64,000 nucleotides of DNA from Punica granatum (Eukaryota; Streptophyta; Magnoliopsida; Myrtales; Lythraceae): positions 930,001-994,000 of the forward strand of contig NC_045131.1 of NCBI RefSeq assembly GCF_007655135.1, given 5' to 3'. The position numbers and the translations under genes are program-made. Below, one piece after another: positions 1-11,228 of the stretch; the stretch's first letter is position 1, and each line of letters opens with the position of its first letter. Under the pieces are notes generated by a model. It made no database searches. It was not told the origin of the DNA and saw only the letters and a list, made by a program, of their open reading frames with translations.

Positions 1-113
1 CCTTTTCCTTTTCCTTGATTTCAACTTAAATTTAGCTTGAATAAGATAGAAACACACTGACTCCTAACTTAACAAAAATATCATGCATGCAAATTAAAGA
101 ATTTTACATGTTT

Positions 114-125
114 GGGGGGGGGGGG
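114..125. repeat. G12 homopolymer
   Basis: Twelve consecutive G on the plus strand, inside the intron that follows the last visible RPOTmp exon. It is C12 in the transcript. Confidence 0.95.
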
Positions 126-144
126 AGGGAATTATGAAACTTAC

Positions 145-3065
145 AGCAACTTTAAGCTCTATATCGCAACGCTGTGAATGCCTCTCCCTGTTTTCTTTCT
201 TGACATTTTTGACTTTCCACTTCCATTTTTTAAGTTGTACTTCATCTTCCGTATCTGGCTTTTCAGGCAATGGTATCTGTAAGGTGGAAAGTTGCCCGGA
301 AATTGTTTTAAGCTCTCATTAAATTATCAACCTCAACGAAATGAGATTAACAAATATAAGAAGCAACTAAATCCTAGAGATAAATAATGATAGACAAGCT
401 GCAAGTAACTCACGTCATCTCGGTCCACCAAATCAGCAAGGCGGCCTCCATTAGTCCATATTCTATCCACAACGCCCAGTATTCTTCTATTTATTCTCCA
501 TTTAGTTGTCCCGAGTGTATTCAAAGCCTAAACATTAATTAATTGAAAAAAGAGTGGAAAAAAAAGAGAGAAAGAGATTAGCATGTATTTACTAAAAATA
601 AGTTAAAAGAGTGATGACCACATCCCCATCAAGCAACTTTTAGTTTCCAAACCTGAAAAACTGGCTCTAGTTGCTTCCCTGGGGCCCTCTTAACAGCTTC
701 ACGTTGTTGTTTAACACCATGAGTCCTCATGACAGTGGAAGGTAAAAAGAAGTATGCTCCTTTGTCATAACTGCAATAGCAGAAAACAGTATTTGCATCA
801 ATAGTCTTAGCTTCAGTCTCATCTGGCTTGCAGAATCAGAGATGTAATTCAGATCCCAATCTTCAATTAACCAACTTTTGAGCTTTAATAAAGCACGCAA
901 TGAAATTCCTATGATATAAACCATCTAATTTATGACAAAATAAAAAACATACCCTGTCCACTTTACTGGGGGCACTAACATAGGCATATAAGGGATCACC
1001 ATATGTCTCGCCTGTTCAAGAAACAAGTGTCATACTCATTAAAACAATTGAAGATAAGGCCCGAAGAACCTCAAATAGGATATCATAATCACATGATTTG
1101 TCCCATTTCACTGAATAAACTTTGTTGCGCCATTCACCCTGAATATACAGGATAAAGATTTATGATTTTTGCCTGAGAAAATTTGCTCACCGTTTTCTCC
1201 AAGCCTTTGAGAACCAGTGGGTCGCATTGGATAATACCGTATCTTCTTCCGTCACACCTATTTAAGGAAGGACCAAAAAGCAACAACATTAGAAAGGGCA
1301 AAAGTATAATACCTATCCATGGAAGAGCAGATCCTCACTTTGCATCTTTTCTAATAGTTCTGAATGTGTGAGAAAATGCAGGACGAACATCAGGCGGATT
1401 ATCTGCTGGTTGATCAGCCGGGGATTGAATGTAAGCTGTTTGAATCAACAAATCGATCAGACGACTTCCAACCTGGGAAGAAAAAGGATGGAAGGTGTCC
1501 TGATGAAGCTTTCAAACAATAGAGAAAACACCATTTTATAGAGACTGTAAGACAAATTCCGAACCTTCGCTTTAATATCCTGGCCCCAAGGTCTAGAATC
1601 ATCATGCCTGTTCACTAGCTGCTTCACTGCTGGAAGCTTCTTTTGCTTTATCAAAGTAGTAACTCTTCTCCTCAACTTGTCTTGTTCCAGAGATACAGGA
1701 CCAGCTTCGGCTCCTTCACCTTCATCTACCTTTTTCCCCTTCTTCCTCTTTGTTTTTTCCAAGAACCTGTTTATTCTAACCTGAACCATTTGAAAAACCA
1801 TAATTCCAAAGGGCGGACCTATGAGTTAGGTCTCTCGGAGTTGCTTACAAAATGTACATACCAATCACCAACTAGCGGCGGGCCATATAATAAAGGAAAT
1901 CTGGATAATGGGAAAACAGGCTCATGATATAACGAATGAAGAATCCATTTCCAATAGAGTCCTGGGCTGAAATAAGTAGCAAAGCAATGAACCCAAATGC
2001 AGAGTTGATGATAACCTCAGATACTTGATAAAAACCCAACTAGCACATGCCACAAATTCAATAAATTTCAAAATAAGATTTTCATGATCTGCATGGTGCA
2101 AACCGAAAATACCAAAAAAAAAAAAGTGCCAGGGGATGTAAGTTTAACCGACCCACCTCCTGCTCAATTGCATCGCCGATGGTACAGGCTGCCTGAATAA
2201 CCCTAGCAACACCATGTTCCCCTCCGGTCATCAATAGTCCCATCAACTTATGCATAGTGATCACTGACATCATATCTGCAGGCAATTGATCGAAATACCG
2301 AGCATGACCCATCTTATTCTTCCCCAACCTATACATCTCCTGCTCATCGGCAATAGCTTTGCACAATGGCTCAAACCAACCCAAGAACAAAGACTTCATA
2401 TAAGGCAAGTTGGGGGCCAACTTCTGCTCACACATATCAGACAGAAGCTCCATATACTCCTTAGCTGCCTGTTCCCACGCCTCACTCTCAATCTTCACCT
2501 GCCTTCGCTTCAGCATATGATATTTCTTCGACGCAATTCCCCTTTCTATTTCTCGGTGCCTTCTCCGAATGGTCTGTCTCTCCTTCTGCTCCGCCCTATT
2601 CAGCTCCTCCAACAGTTCCTGAACCTCCTCGGTGGTCGGCAAATCCTCTTCAACATCAGTTGAAGAGACCACCGCCTCGGCCACACTTGCGTACCCCTTG
2701 GGGCAAAACCCACCAAGCCCAAGGTGGAAGCAGCTGGGCCTCCCGATTAAAGGATCCTCATTTGACAGGATTTCACCATTTCGACGACCACCCGCCTCGT
2801 AAAGACCCGAAGTTGATACCGGGCAGGAGTCGAACGGCTTGAGCTTGAAACTAAACTTATCAGGCACAGCCGACTCTTGGGGTAGCCCCAAGAAGCCGCG
2901 CACGCCGACACCGCGGAAGTACCTCGAAGTTCTTGAAGTTAGCTGCTTGGCTATGTTTCTCCACATAACTGTGGAAAGCCTCGATGGTTTCCCGCACAGG
3001 ATGCTCGGTTTCCCAGGTCCTGGATTGAGATGAGAATAGACTATGGGGGCTTTAGTGGGGGACAT
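145..3065 (-). CDS. RPOTmp: RPOTmp, phage-type organellar RNA polymerase (5' half, runs off left edge)
   Basis: Single-subunit T7-like RNA polymerase that transcribes organellar genes; the family includes a dual mitochondrial/plastid form. Exons read right to left: 3065-2157, 1780-1565, 1472-1339, 1257-1191, 1011-953, 770-653, 527-414, 276-145. All are in phase and encode 583 residues. The polymerase catalytic motifs lie beyond the left edge. Residues such as [20 protein letters not shown], the block AYIQSPADQ and [10 protein letters not shown] resemble Arabidopsis RPOTmp (At5g15700) more than RPOTm. Two in-frame ATGs compete: MSPTKAP at 3065, and MWRNIAKQ about 34 codons later. The Arabidopsis protein has the same arrangement, which matters for organelle targeting. 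The start at 3065 keeps the extension. The 5' leader carries a (CTT)8 run. Certain as an RPOT gene; the mp assignment is by similarity. Confidence 0.93.
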
Positions 3066-3201
3066 CAAATGGGAAACAGAATCAAACTGTAAGGAGAGGA
3101 GGGACTGATGACGAAGTTATTTACAGAGACAATGGAATTCATAGAAAGAGAGGAAGGAAGTGTCTGCGTGACGGTGATGAAGAACTGGGGGAAGGGGCCG
3201 C

Positions 3202-3225
3202 CTTCTTCTTCTTCTTCTTCTTCTT
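3202..3225. repeat. (CTT)8 microsatellite in RPOTmp leader
   Basis: Eight CTT units (AAG in the RPOTmp transcript sense), about 140 bp upstream of the RPOTmp ATG, so probably in its 5' UTR or proximal promoter. Confidence 0.9.
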
Positions 3226-3487
3226 AAACCCTCCTTGAACCTTTGGGCTTGTCCTGCTCTCTAATCTAATGCCGGTTTCAGCAGATTTTCTTCTGTTTGT
3301 ACTGGGGCGATTTCTCAATTTTAAAGCTTTCTGAGGACTGAAATGCAAATAACGCCGGCCAGTGGATACGTTTCAAGCTTAACGGGCCCCCGAATTGGCG
3401 AAGAAAGCCCATTGGACTAAGCAATTTCTCTACTTTTTATTTTTTTTCCCCCGAGACAACAAAATAAAATAAAAGTTATAAAACACG

Positions 3488-3659
3488 AAAGTATATGCCA
3501 CGACTCAAGGATTTGGCCTAGCGGTTAAGGTGCGTCTAAGTTTGCATCCGATCATGAGTTCGGATCCTCTCTGTGGACCACCCGAATTCACAGAACTCCG
3601 GGAATTAATCGGACGAAACCTGGATATACCGAATTAGAAAAAAAAAAAAGTATATGCCA
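3488..3659 (+). mobile_element. tRNA-derived SINE with 13-bp target site duplication
   Basis: The body is 3501-3646. It is flanked by identical 13-bp direct repeats AAAGTATATGCCA at 3488-3500 and 3647-3659. An exact RNA polymerase III A box, TGGCCTAGCGG, lies at 3514-3524. A B-box-like AGTTCGGATCC lies at 3557-3567 (9 of 11 bases against GGTTCGANTCC). The element ends in an A-rich tail at 3638-3649. A head with A and B boxes, a short unrelated body, a poly(A) tail and a perfect duplication define a retroposed SINE. The perfect duplication suggests a young insertion. I do not assign a named family. Confidence 0.88.
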
Positions 3660-4225
3660 TAATTGATAGTCTAATCTGAGCTCGAGAATCACTGAAAGTA
3701 CACTACATGAACGGGATCAATTGATATGATAATCTGAGCTCGAAAGTGACTAAAAGCACCACGTGGACAGGATCAAGCAATGCTTGAACAGTACAATCCA
3801 CACATCTGAAAATACTTTTTTGTTTCTTTATGAAGTATAATAACAGATTGAAGATTAATAACAGAGTGAAGATTATGCTTGATGGGAAAAGATGGCAGGC
3901 CCCCTCAAATTATTGCGGTTTTTTTTTATCCCTACTGATCCTTTCACTACGATTGAAATTCGATCAGCACGAAACTCGCAAAAATGCTTGCATGAGTAGT
4001 AGTCTTCTTACGTGCTTTCTTTCTCACGTAAACTAATACACATATCCGTGAGAACGAGAAAACTCAAAAGAACTCAAACCATGTCATACATAATACGTCC
4101 TGGAGCGGGCGCACTGAGACATCTCCAGAGAGACATCATGGGACGTTGGAGGAAAGAAGACGAAGAAGAAAAATGCTTTATTGAAACAGATTGCTTACTT
4201 CGAATTACTTTTGAATCAGCTCGGT

Positions 4226-4265
<40 letters not shown>

Positions 4266-4628
4266 TCCTAAGATACAAAGTTTCCCCGTTACTGTTAGCC
4301 AACGAATCCCAGTCACATCCCCCCCACCAATCAATTGAATTTCAGTAAAAAGAAGTATAAATACAAACAAGTACAGCCATTTTCTCGACTGCCTGCCCGC
4401 TACACAAAACCTTTCCGATTCCTCATACAGCTGTTGCAGGTGGCTTGAAACAGTCGATATTGCATAACCCGACCGATCTCATCATCCCTCCGAAACTGCA
4501 ATCGTGATGTAAATTGCATTAGTCAGAAATCTCTTTTTTTCCGTTTTCCGAAAAGTATACAATGTAGAAATTCAGTTAATAAAAAGCGGAATACATGCAA
4601 TTCATGAAAGACATGCTCATCTTTATTA
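3660..4628. other. Intergenic between RPOTmp and ABHD17-like gene
   Basis: No gene is recognised. The right part, roughly 4350-4628, is the likely 3' UTR of the minus-strand hydrolase gene. Frames at 4012-4338 and 4074-4370 are carried by the C36 homopolymer and are not believable. Confidence 0.6.
4227..4262. repeat. C36 homopolymer
   Basis: Thirty-six consecutive C followed by TCCTCC. Runs this long are prone to length error in sequencing and assembly, so the true length is uncertain. Confidence 0.9.
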
Positions 4629-6526
4629 TTACCGGTCAATGCTGTTCCTCGCTTTCTCTGGAGGCTCGAGACCATTTGTTGATTTCTCAGGGCAATCGAC
4701 ACTCTTCTGCGTTTTCTCTCTCCTGTCAGTACTCGCTCGTGACTTCTCCCTCCTATCCGTGCTCAACCTCGGCCTCTCCCTTTGGTCAGTGCTGGGCCTA
4801 GGCCTCTCTCTCTGATCTGTGCTGGATCGGGATTTCTCTCTCAAGTCCGAGCTGTTTCGAGGATTCTCAGGCAGATCTGTCATAGGACCTGACTTAATTC
4901 TCGAAAGTGGTGACTTCTCAATGGCAGATATGAACTTCTTGAGATGCTTTATGTATTGGGGGTAAAGCTCCAAGTCGCAATGATTTCCTCCTTTGATCCA
5001 CAAAGGTTCGTACTTCTCCTTGCAAAGCTCCCACAGCTGCTTGCCATGGGACCAGTGAACCACATCATCAGCCGTTCCCTGCATCCAAAATACTGAAATC
5101 AGCAATCGTTTTAAAGGACATCCCACTGAAGTGTGAAATACCCTTCTCTGTGCTTTGGAGTTCTCTGGCTTGTCAACCAAAAAACCTCAGGTGAGGCAGT
5201 AAAGAACTGAATTCAAGCGGATGAGTGCAAGAATCACCACATCATATCAATTTTTACCAACCCTAAGGGCATCACGCCCGAGAAAATATGGTACGGATCT
5301 AAAGAAGAGTAGGTATACTCACATGTATTATGAGTACTGGACAATGAACAAAAGGTATCTTGTCGATGTTCTGCACATGAAAGAGGCCCAAAAAAGTATG
5401 ATCATAGAGCCGAAAGCATAGTCAGAACTGACAAAGTTCGTGTTTCTGAATATGAACAACTGTTGAGAACCGAACCTTGTAGATGTCGAACCAATATGTC
5501 CTTTTCACAGGATACATGACTCTAAGTCCAGATAAGATTGGACTATGGAGAACAACCGCCCTGAGACTCGGCAATCGGGTGGCTAAATCTAGAGTGGGCC
5601 CGCTCCCGACTGACTGACCATATAAGATTACGTCTTCTTCCTTCACTCCATACTTCTCCACGAGGCATCTATAAGCTGCTTCAATGTCGGTGTATGTGTT
5701 CTGCTCACTTGGCTGTAAAAGTGGGCAATAAAAATACCGGGATTCAGAATTCTTCTATACATCAATCAGGCTAACCTAATTTTACAAGAATTCAAAGTTA
5801 ACCAAGAGTTCAAATGTTTCAGTGAGTGGACTAAACAACTGTTTGTAAAGCAACATAATCAGATAGATATCCTTAAAACCGCGAAGGGGTCTGCAATCAA
5901 CAATTAATCACCATGAAAAGACAATCCCAACAAGAAGCTCCGGTTCAGCTCATCTTGCAGATCATTCAAACACTCAAAAAAGAAACAGCAAGCTTAACAA
6001 ATCCAGTACCTTGCCCGTCGACTGCCCGTACCCTGAGTAGTCATACCTGCCCACAAGATGCAACTAGTTCAATCTATCTTTTCCTAAACAAAGTATGCTC
6101 ATCCTCCACTTAACTCAAATTTCCCAAGCTGCAAATCAGTTGCAGCACTGCAAAACTGAAACTGTGCTATACGTGATCTGACGAAAGAGAAACTTTTTGA
6201 GTAGAGTATAACTGAGTGACTAACCCCATCAGGTTGACCCTAAGATGCACGCTGAGCTCGCTGAACAGCTCGTACATCTGACCCAGATCGGCGGCGTTCC
6301 CATGAGAGTACAGCAGCGTGAGAGCCGCCGAGGGATTCCTGATGAACACAGCAGCAATCTCGGTCCCCCTCTTGGTCGGCAGCCTCAGGACGTCGACGTT
6401 GTCCTTCACAGCCACCCCGGACATCCTCAGCCGCCCCGTGACCTCGTCCGCCACAAGCTGGTACGACGGCGGGGAGGGCGGGAAGAAGGCGAACTTCGCC
6501 GCCAAGGATGACGTCACCGCCCCCAT
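4629..6526 (-). CDS. ABHD17-like alpha/beta hydrolase with decapeptide-repeat tail
   Basis: Serine hydrolase related to animal ABHD17 depalmitoylases and to Arabidopsis At3g01690/At5g14390. Exons read right to left: 6526-6225, 6046-6010 (only 37 nt), 5712-5476, 5370-5323 (48 nt), 5078-4629. They are in phase and give 357 residues. The start [20 protein letters not shown] is a typical plant N-terminus. The catalytic triad is visible: nucleophile Ser in GQSVGSG, Asp in HGTADDVV, His in GGNHCDLE. The oxyanion-side motif [10 protein letters not shown] is present. After the core, about 100 residues form eight imperfect units of about ten residues with core S-T-D-x-R-E, ending NSIDR and a stop. I infer membrane association by N-terminal lipidation from the family; I did not see it directly. 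The tail suggests a substrate- or partner-binding extension. Confidence 0.92.
4632..4871 (-). repeat. In-frame 30-bp repeats coding the hydrolase tail
   Basis: The 3' coding exon contains about eight head-to-tail 30-bp units, translating to variants of S-(S/T)-D-(Q/R/L)-R-E-(K/R)-x-R. The four central units are nearly identical and the outer ones degenerate, as expected from tandem expansion within a coding exon. Confidence 0.85.
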
Positions 6527-8898
6527 CGGGCAGGAGTCCGTCCGTTCCCCCCGGAGATTCAGCTGCAATTTTACGGATTTACTACTCCGAGACCTCGGGG
6601 AGTACGCTCTTCTGCAGCTGTAGGTACGATTCCGAACAAGTTCTTTTAGAGAAAGGACAGGGTTCGGTTTGGACCCATTAGACAGGACATGGGAAAGCAA
6701 AGGGAGGTGTGGGTGTGCATTCGAGATTCAAACTTCATGACTGCACATGGGGGTGCAGACTGCAGAGGTGAAGGATAGATGGAGCTTGGCAGCTGAGAAA
6801 GCGATCGAGGGGAGAGCGCGTGAGAAAGCGGAATATGCTAGGGTTTGGGCCGAGCAAGAAAGCGTTGGACTCCACTCATCAGTCGCTGGTTCGTTTCTTC
6901 AGGGGGCAAACAACGAAGGGAGAGGAAAAAGGTCGACGGAAAGGGATAGAGAGAGAAAGAGAGAGAGAGAGAGCTTTCCGGCGTGGAAACGGAAAGCGGC
7001 ACGTGCGATGAGATTAGACTTAAGACTTTACTTAATTAACTTAAGAAAAAAATCATCGGCCATGTACGTACTGTAAATAAGGTGGTCGACGTGTCGTGGT
7101 TTGGTTTGTCAGATTGCGATGTCTGATGTCTGGTGGAAGTGAGTGTCTGTTGACCGCCGCGTGTACCTCTCCGGAGACAGGGAGCTTCGTTCAATGTCGA
7201 AATCCCGCCCGGGTAAGAACTTGAAGAGCATTGCCATAGGAGGAGTGGAGGACCCTTCTTCATCCTCGACGAGATTCACTTGTGTATAATTAAAATAGAC
7301 TTTAAACTGATGGGGGCACTCGGTACGGTGTTGCCGAGGCAACGTCGCAACGTGAACATGCCGATGAGAGAATCTCAATAAAATTTCACATTAAACCGCA
7401 TTTAGGATGTCCAATTTGATGCAGAGAGACTTTGAACTTGTGTTATCGAATTATATCTCAAAGCTCTGCCCCGGGCCATTAGATGTATGAACAATTGGGA
7501 TCTCCGGTAAATGTTTGGTCTTGGAAATGGACTCTCTTCTCTATCTCTGTGGAATTGCTTGGAACGGCTCTCTCTTAGCTGTGTCCGCTCCCAGACACAC
7601 AAGGTAAACTAGAAAACCGGGGGAGCTCACGCAGAAATAAATAAATAAATAAAATGATAATCAGCCAAAAAATAAAAGTAAAATAAGATGATATTATAGG
7701 GAAGCCTCCTCTCCTTCCTCCTTCGCGATAACACAGCCTGTGATTCCCATGTTCCTTTCTACTTTCTTTTATAACAAGCAACTTTTTTTTTTATTTTCCA
7801 ATTATCTTACATATAATATACGCGTTACATGATTGTTGTATGCATCTGATAATAAATGGGACAAGTGATTTCAAGTCTAGACCAAAAGGGCATATCAAGA
7901 GTCGTCGCCAGCTTATCTTTTACCAGTTGTTTTCAATAAATAACCATATATGCCTCCGAAAGTTGAATTTCCTCCTCAAATATAACGCGTGCATATTCCA
8001 TAACATCTGTTTTAATCCAACATATGGTCAATATTGCCTCGTCTCAAGCCTCCGATCTTTTACCGGAATTTTCGCTTTCAATGATCGATATGAAATTCAT
8101 ATGTGAAGTTTATCCAATTTTCGTGACAGTTGCTAACTGGATTCCAACCCATCTGTCGGCGTCTACACATGCATTATTAAACGCTGATGGCCAGCAATGA
8201 AGCAGCCAAACAGGGGCTGATGCTTTGATTTTGATGTCCATGCATGCACAGCAAAACATGACAGTGGCCTTCCATAATTCTGATTGCCCTTTATTGTTCG
8301 CATCTATGATCGTTCAAATCACATTATTGATATTGAGTATTTATACCTCTACGGATGCATCATCGCTATTTCTTTTTCTTTTTTCCGATATGCATCACTT
8401 GATATCAAGCTCAATGGTTATCATCTAATTCATAATTAATATGGACCACTCATTAAAAGGTAAAACTCTCCCGGTCGCGATTTTTTTCTATTCACAAAAC
8501 TTCAATGATAAGTTTTTGACTCAAAAGTCAACGCATTTAAACATTTAGAATTCACTACATAAAATAAATGAAGATAACAATATCATAATCGATAATATGA
8601 ATAAATATCACTATAGTTGAATTAAGCTAAAACTCACATTGAAAAATTAAGAAAAATATGACATATGAGAGGAATGAATTCAACAATGTACCAACTTAAA
8701 ATTTTAAATTAAACATGTACTCGCAATAAATTTTGTCACTCATTATAAGCTCTTATAAAATAAAATCACAGAATGAACTCAACTAAATTTGTAAGATAAA
8801 TCATATTGCTAAATTTTAATAGATAGGATAATCACAAAGTCGCGTTTAGTGTCAATGAAGAAATTTATAAAATAATGATTAAATAATGACCATGACAT
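6527..8898. other. Intergenic, promoter side of ABHD17-like gene
   Basis: No gene is recognised. The first 500 bp probably hold the leader and promoter of the minus-strand hydrolase, including a GA-rich microsatellite at about 6947-6973. The rest is increasingly AT-rich, with short frames lacking family similarity or codon structure. Confidence 0.6.
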
Positions 8899-8901
8899 TA
8901 A

Positions 8902-9206
8902 GGGCCCATTTGGTTTTACAATTCGTTTTTAATTATACTATACTTAACTCTGTTTATTTTCAATTCGACAATACAATTATTACTTTTCTCTTTTTTCTTC
9001 AATTTTTTAACCATTCAATTCAATTTTTAATACTAAATTTTCTCAACTATTCATTACTTTTTTTTACAATTTAACAACACAATCATTACTTTCTCTCAAT
9101 TATTTACTACTTTTTCACACTTTTTCTCATAATTCAACAACACAATTATTATAAATCAATTAAAACCAAAATTTAACTTTACTCAACTCTAAAACCAAAC
9201 ACAACA
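8902..9206. mobile_element. Tourist-like (PIF/Harbinger) MITE
   Basis: A 305-bp AT-rich non-coding element. It begins GGGCCCATTTGGTTTTA and ends CTAAAACCAAACACAACA, giving imperfect terminal inverted repeats built on TTTGGTTTTA. It is flanked by TAA at 8899-8901 and TAA at 9207-9209, the 3-bp duplication typical of PIF/Harbinger MITEs. The interior has degenerate copies of an ACAACACAATTATTA motif. Confidence 0.6.
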
Positions 9207-9209
9207 TAA

Positions 9210-10740
9210 TATATTTAAAAGGTTATATCTAGAAGTTTTATATATTTGAATGAGTCTACATAAGAAAAAAAAAATACATTTAAAGATTGAATAAAATTAT
9301 AGATATAATTGCGTGCGTTTGTATTGGAATATACAAGGAGAAAAACATAGATTGTATCGATATGATGGTTAGATTTCGTAAAAAATAGGCGCGCAACAAA
9401 GTGTAGGTTATCATACTAAAAATAATATCGCCATATTATATTTTTACCGGCTGTTTTCTATGTTTGATTGTTTCAAATATTTGAATTTCTATAGTAAGAT
9501 CAATTAAAGATAATAATGAAAGTTATTTGATAATAAGTTTATAATTCATGGACCTATGAACACGTCGAATACATTAGTTTAAGATATTATCATTATTAAT
9601 AAATAAGTGTGCATAAGAAATAATAATTTATCAATATTACACGTGTATAACAATCGTTTGAGACAATTTTTAGACTCGCGGCGAAGCGCATATATGTTTA
9701 CCTAGCCATACATCACAACTGAAAAATTCGAGCAGCTCCAGCTAGTGAGGTAATGTTCGATGAGATTCAGGTTCTGGTATAAAGTACATGCGGAACACAA
9801 CATATAATGATCGATCGATGGGTATTTTCGCTCATTCATAGAATTACAAACCGTGAAATATACTTCTCAGTCCATAACTCGAGGTGATTATCTTTATCTG
9901 GATATGATACATGTCTATTCGGTCCGAAAAACCTCAGCTCGAGTTCTGGAAATAGATCAGGTCGCGTAAAAGCAAGGAATTCAAATGGAGGTGAACTGTA
10001 ATCCATCTCCAAAGAGCAGCCCAGATGAGATGAATGGATTAAGCCTCCGACAACCGTTGCCTGTTTGAATTTTGTGGAGCCCATTCATCACCTAAGCAAA
10101 CTTCTGTGTTTTGGTTTTGCAGAGGCCCAAAGTCAATATTCAATTACTTCTAGTCCTATACATACTGAAACAATAATGATGTATGTATAATATATTGATT
10201 TCTTCTTAGCATGATGGGGTCAGCATGCCAGGGATGTTAAATAATTAATTCCTGTCGAGAGCCTCTCTTAAAAATTAAAATAAATATTTGGATAAAAAAT
10301 GAAATATGAAATTGTGGCCCGTCACATTTAGATAATATAGATAAATATAATTCATTTTAAAATTATTTATATTTATTTGATATATGAAAATAATATACTA
10401 TCATATAAATGATTTTTTTGTTCGTCCTTTCATCTGTGTAACGAGGTTATAAAAATGTGAAAAACAAGCCAATGTAGTTTTTTGGTATTAGGACGTTCAT
10501 GAATACAAAAAAAAAATCATAATAAAAAAAGTCTCGATGAAATGAATTTCGTGTATATATATGAATATATCTACGTACATCTATAGTAAAATTGGCGAAA
10601 ATAGATGATGTTAATGAGAATTAATTTTTACATCAATAAATATGCTTTTCATATAAATCAATTAATTATATTGTTTTCGACAAAGAAAATTAATTATTGA
10701 CTAATGTTGAAAATAATGAAAAATGAAGTGGGCAAATATA
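9210..10740. other. AT-rich intergenic
   Basis: No recognisable gene. An 82-codon minus-strand frame at 10084-9836 starts with ATG in a locally GC-richer patch. I recognise no family and do not call it a gene. Confidence 0.5.
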
Positions 10741-10987
10741 TATAGAGTTGTTGAGATCCTCTAACGAGCTGAGCTGAGCTGGGTTCATTAACTGGTTCAA
10801 GTTCAAGTTCAACTCAACCGGCGGAAAACCCCCCAACGTATTTGTTAAGAAAAAAGGAAAGTGTCTCATCCTCTTCTCTTCTGTCTAGGGTTTGCGCAAT
10901 CAATTCAAACTCTGGTCAGGCGAGTGGTATGAGAGCTCGATTGAGCTCTCAATCATCAATATTCAAGCTGCTGCAGACTGGTTCACG

Positions 10988-11169
10988 GTATTGCTTCTCT
11001 TCTCCCTCTCTGACGTTCTCTATCCATTTCCATTTCCGATTTGAGGTCGGGCTCCTGTTTTTCTATGATGGATTCCTGACTTTGACCCGGATCCTGGGTG
11101 AGGATCGGTTTCTCTCTAGCTCGCATCGGCTTCTAAAGCTGAAATTTTGAATTTTTTGCTGGATTGTAG
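10988..11169 (+). other. Probable 5' UTR intron of the F-box gene
   Basis: A GT at 10988 (CACG|GTATTG) and an AG at 11169 (GGATTGTAG|G) bracket a T-rich stretch between a CT-rich leader and the coding ATG. A TATA-like ATATATATAG lies near 10735-10744. A leader intron is inferred, not proven. Confidence 0.45.
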
Positions 11170-11228
11170 GGCCACAGGACCGGGGTTGTGCTTTTTCGAG
11201 CCAATTGGGGTTGCCGGGAATCAGTCAT

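Noticed and set aside
4012..4370. Pro-rich and Gly-rich frames on the two strands
   Set aside because: Both exist only because of the C36 homopolymer and have no other coding character.
6245..6623. Plus-strand frames across the first hydrolase exon
   Set aside because: Antisense to the conserved MGAVTSSL exon; GC-rich composition keeps them open.
9836..10084. 82-codon minus-strand frame with ATG
   Set aside because: No recognised family, no splice partners, isolated in AT-rich DNA.
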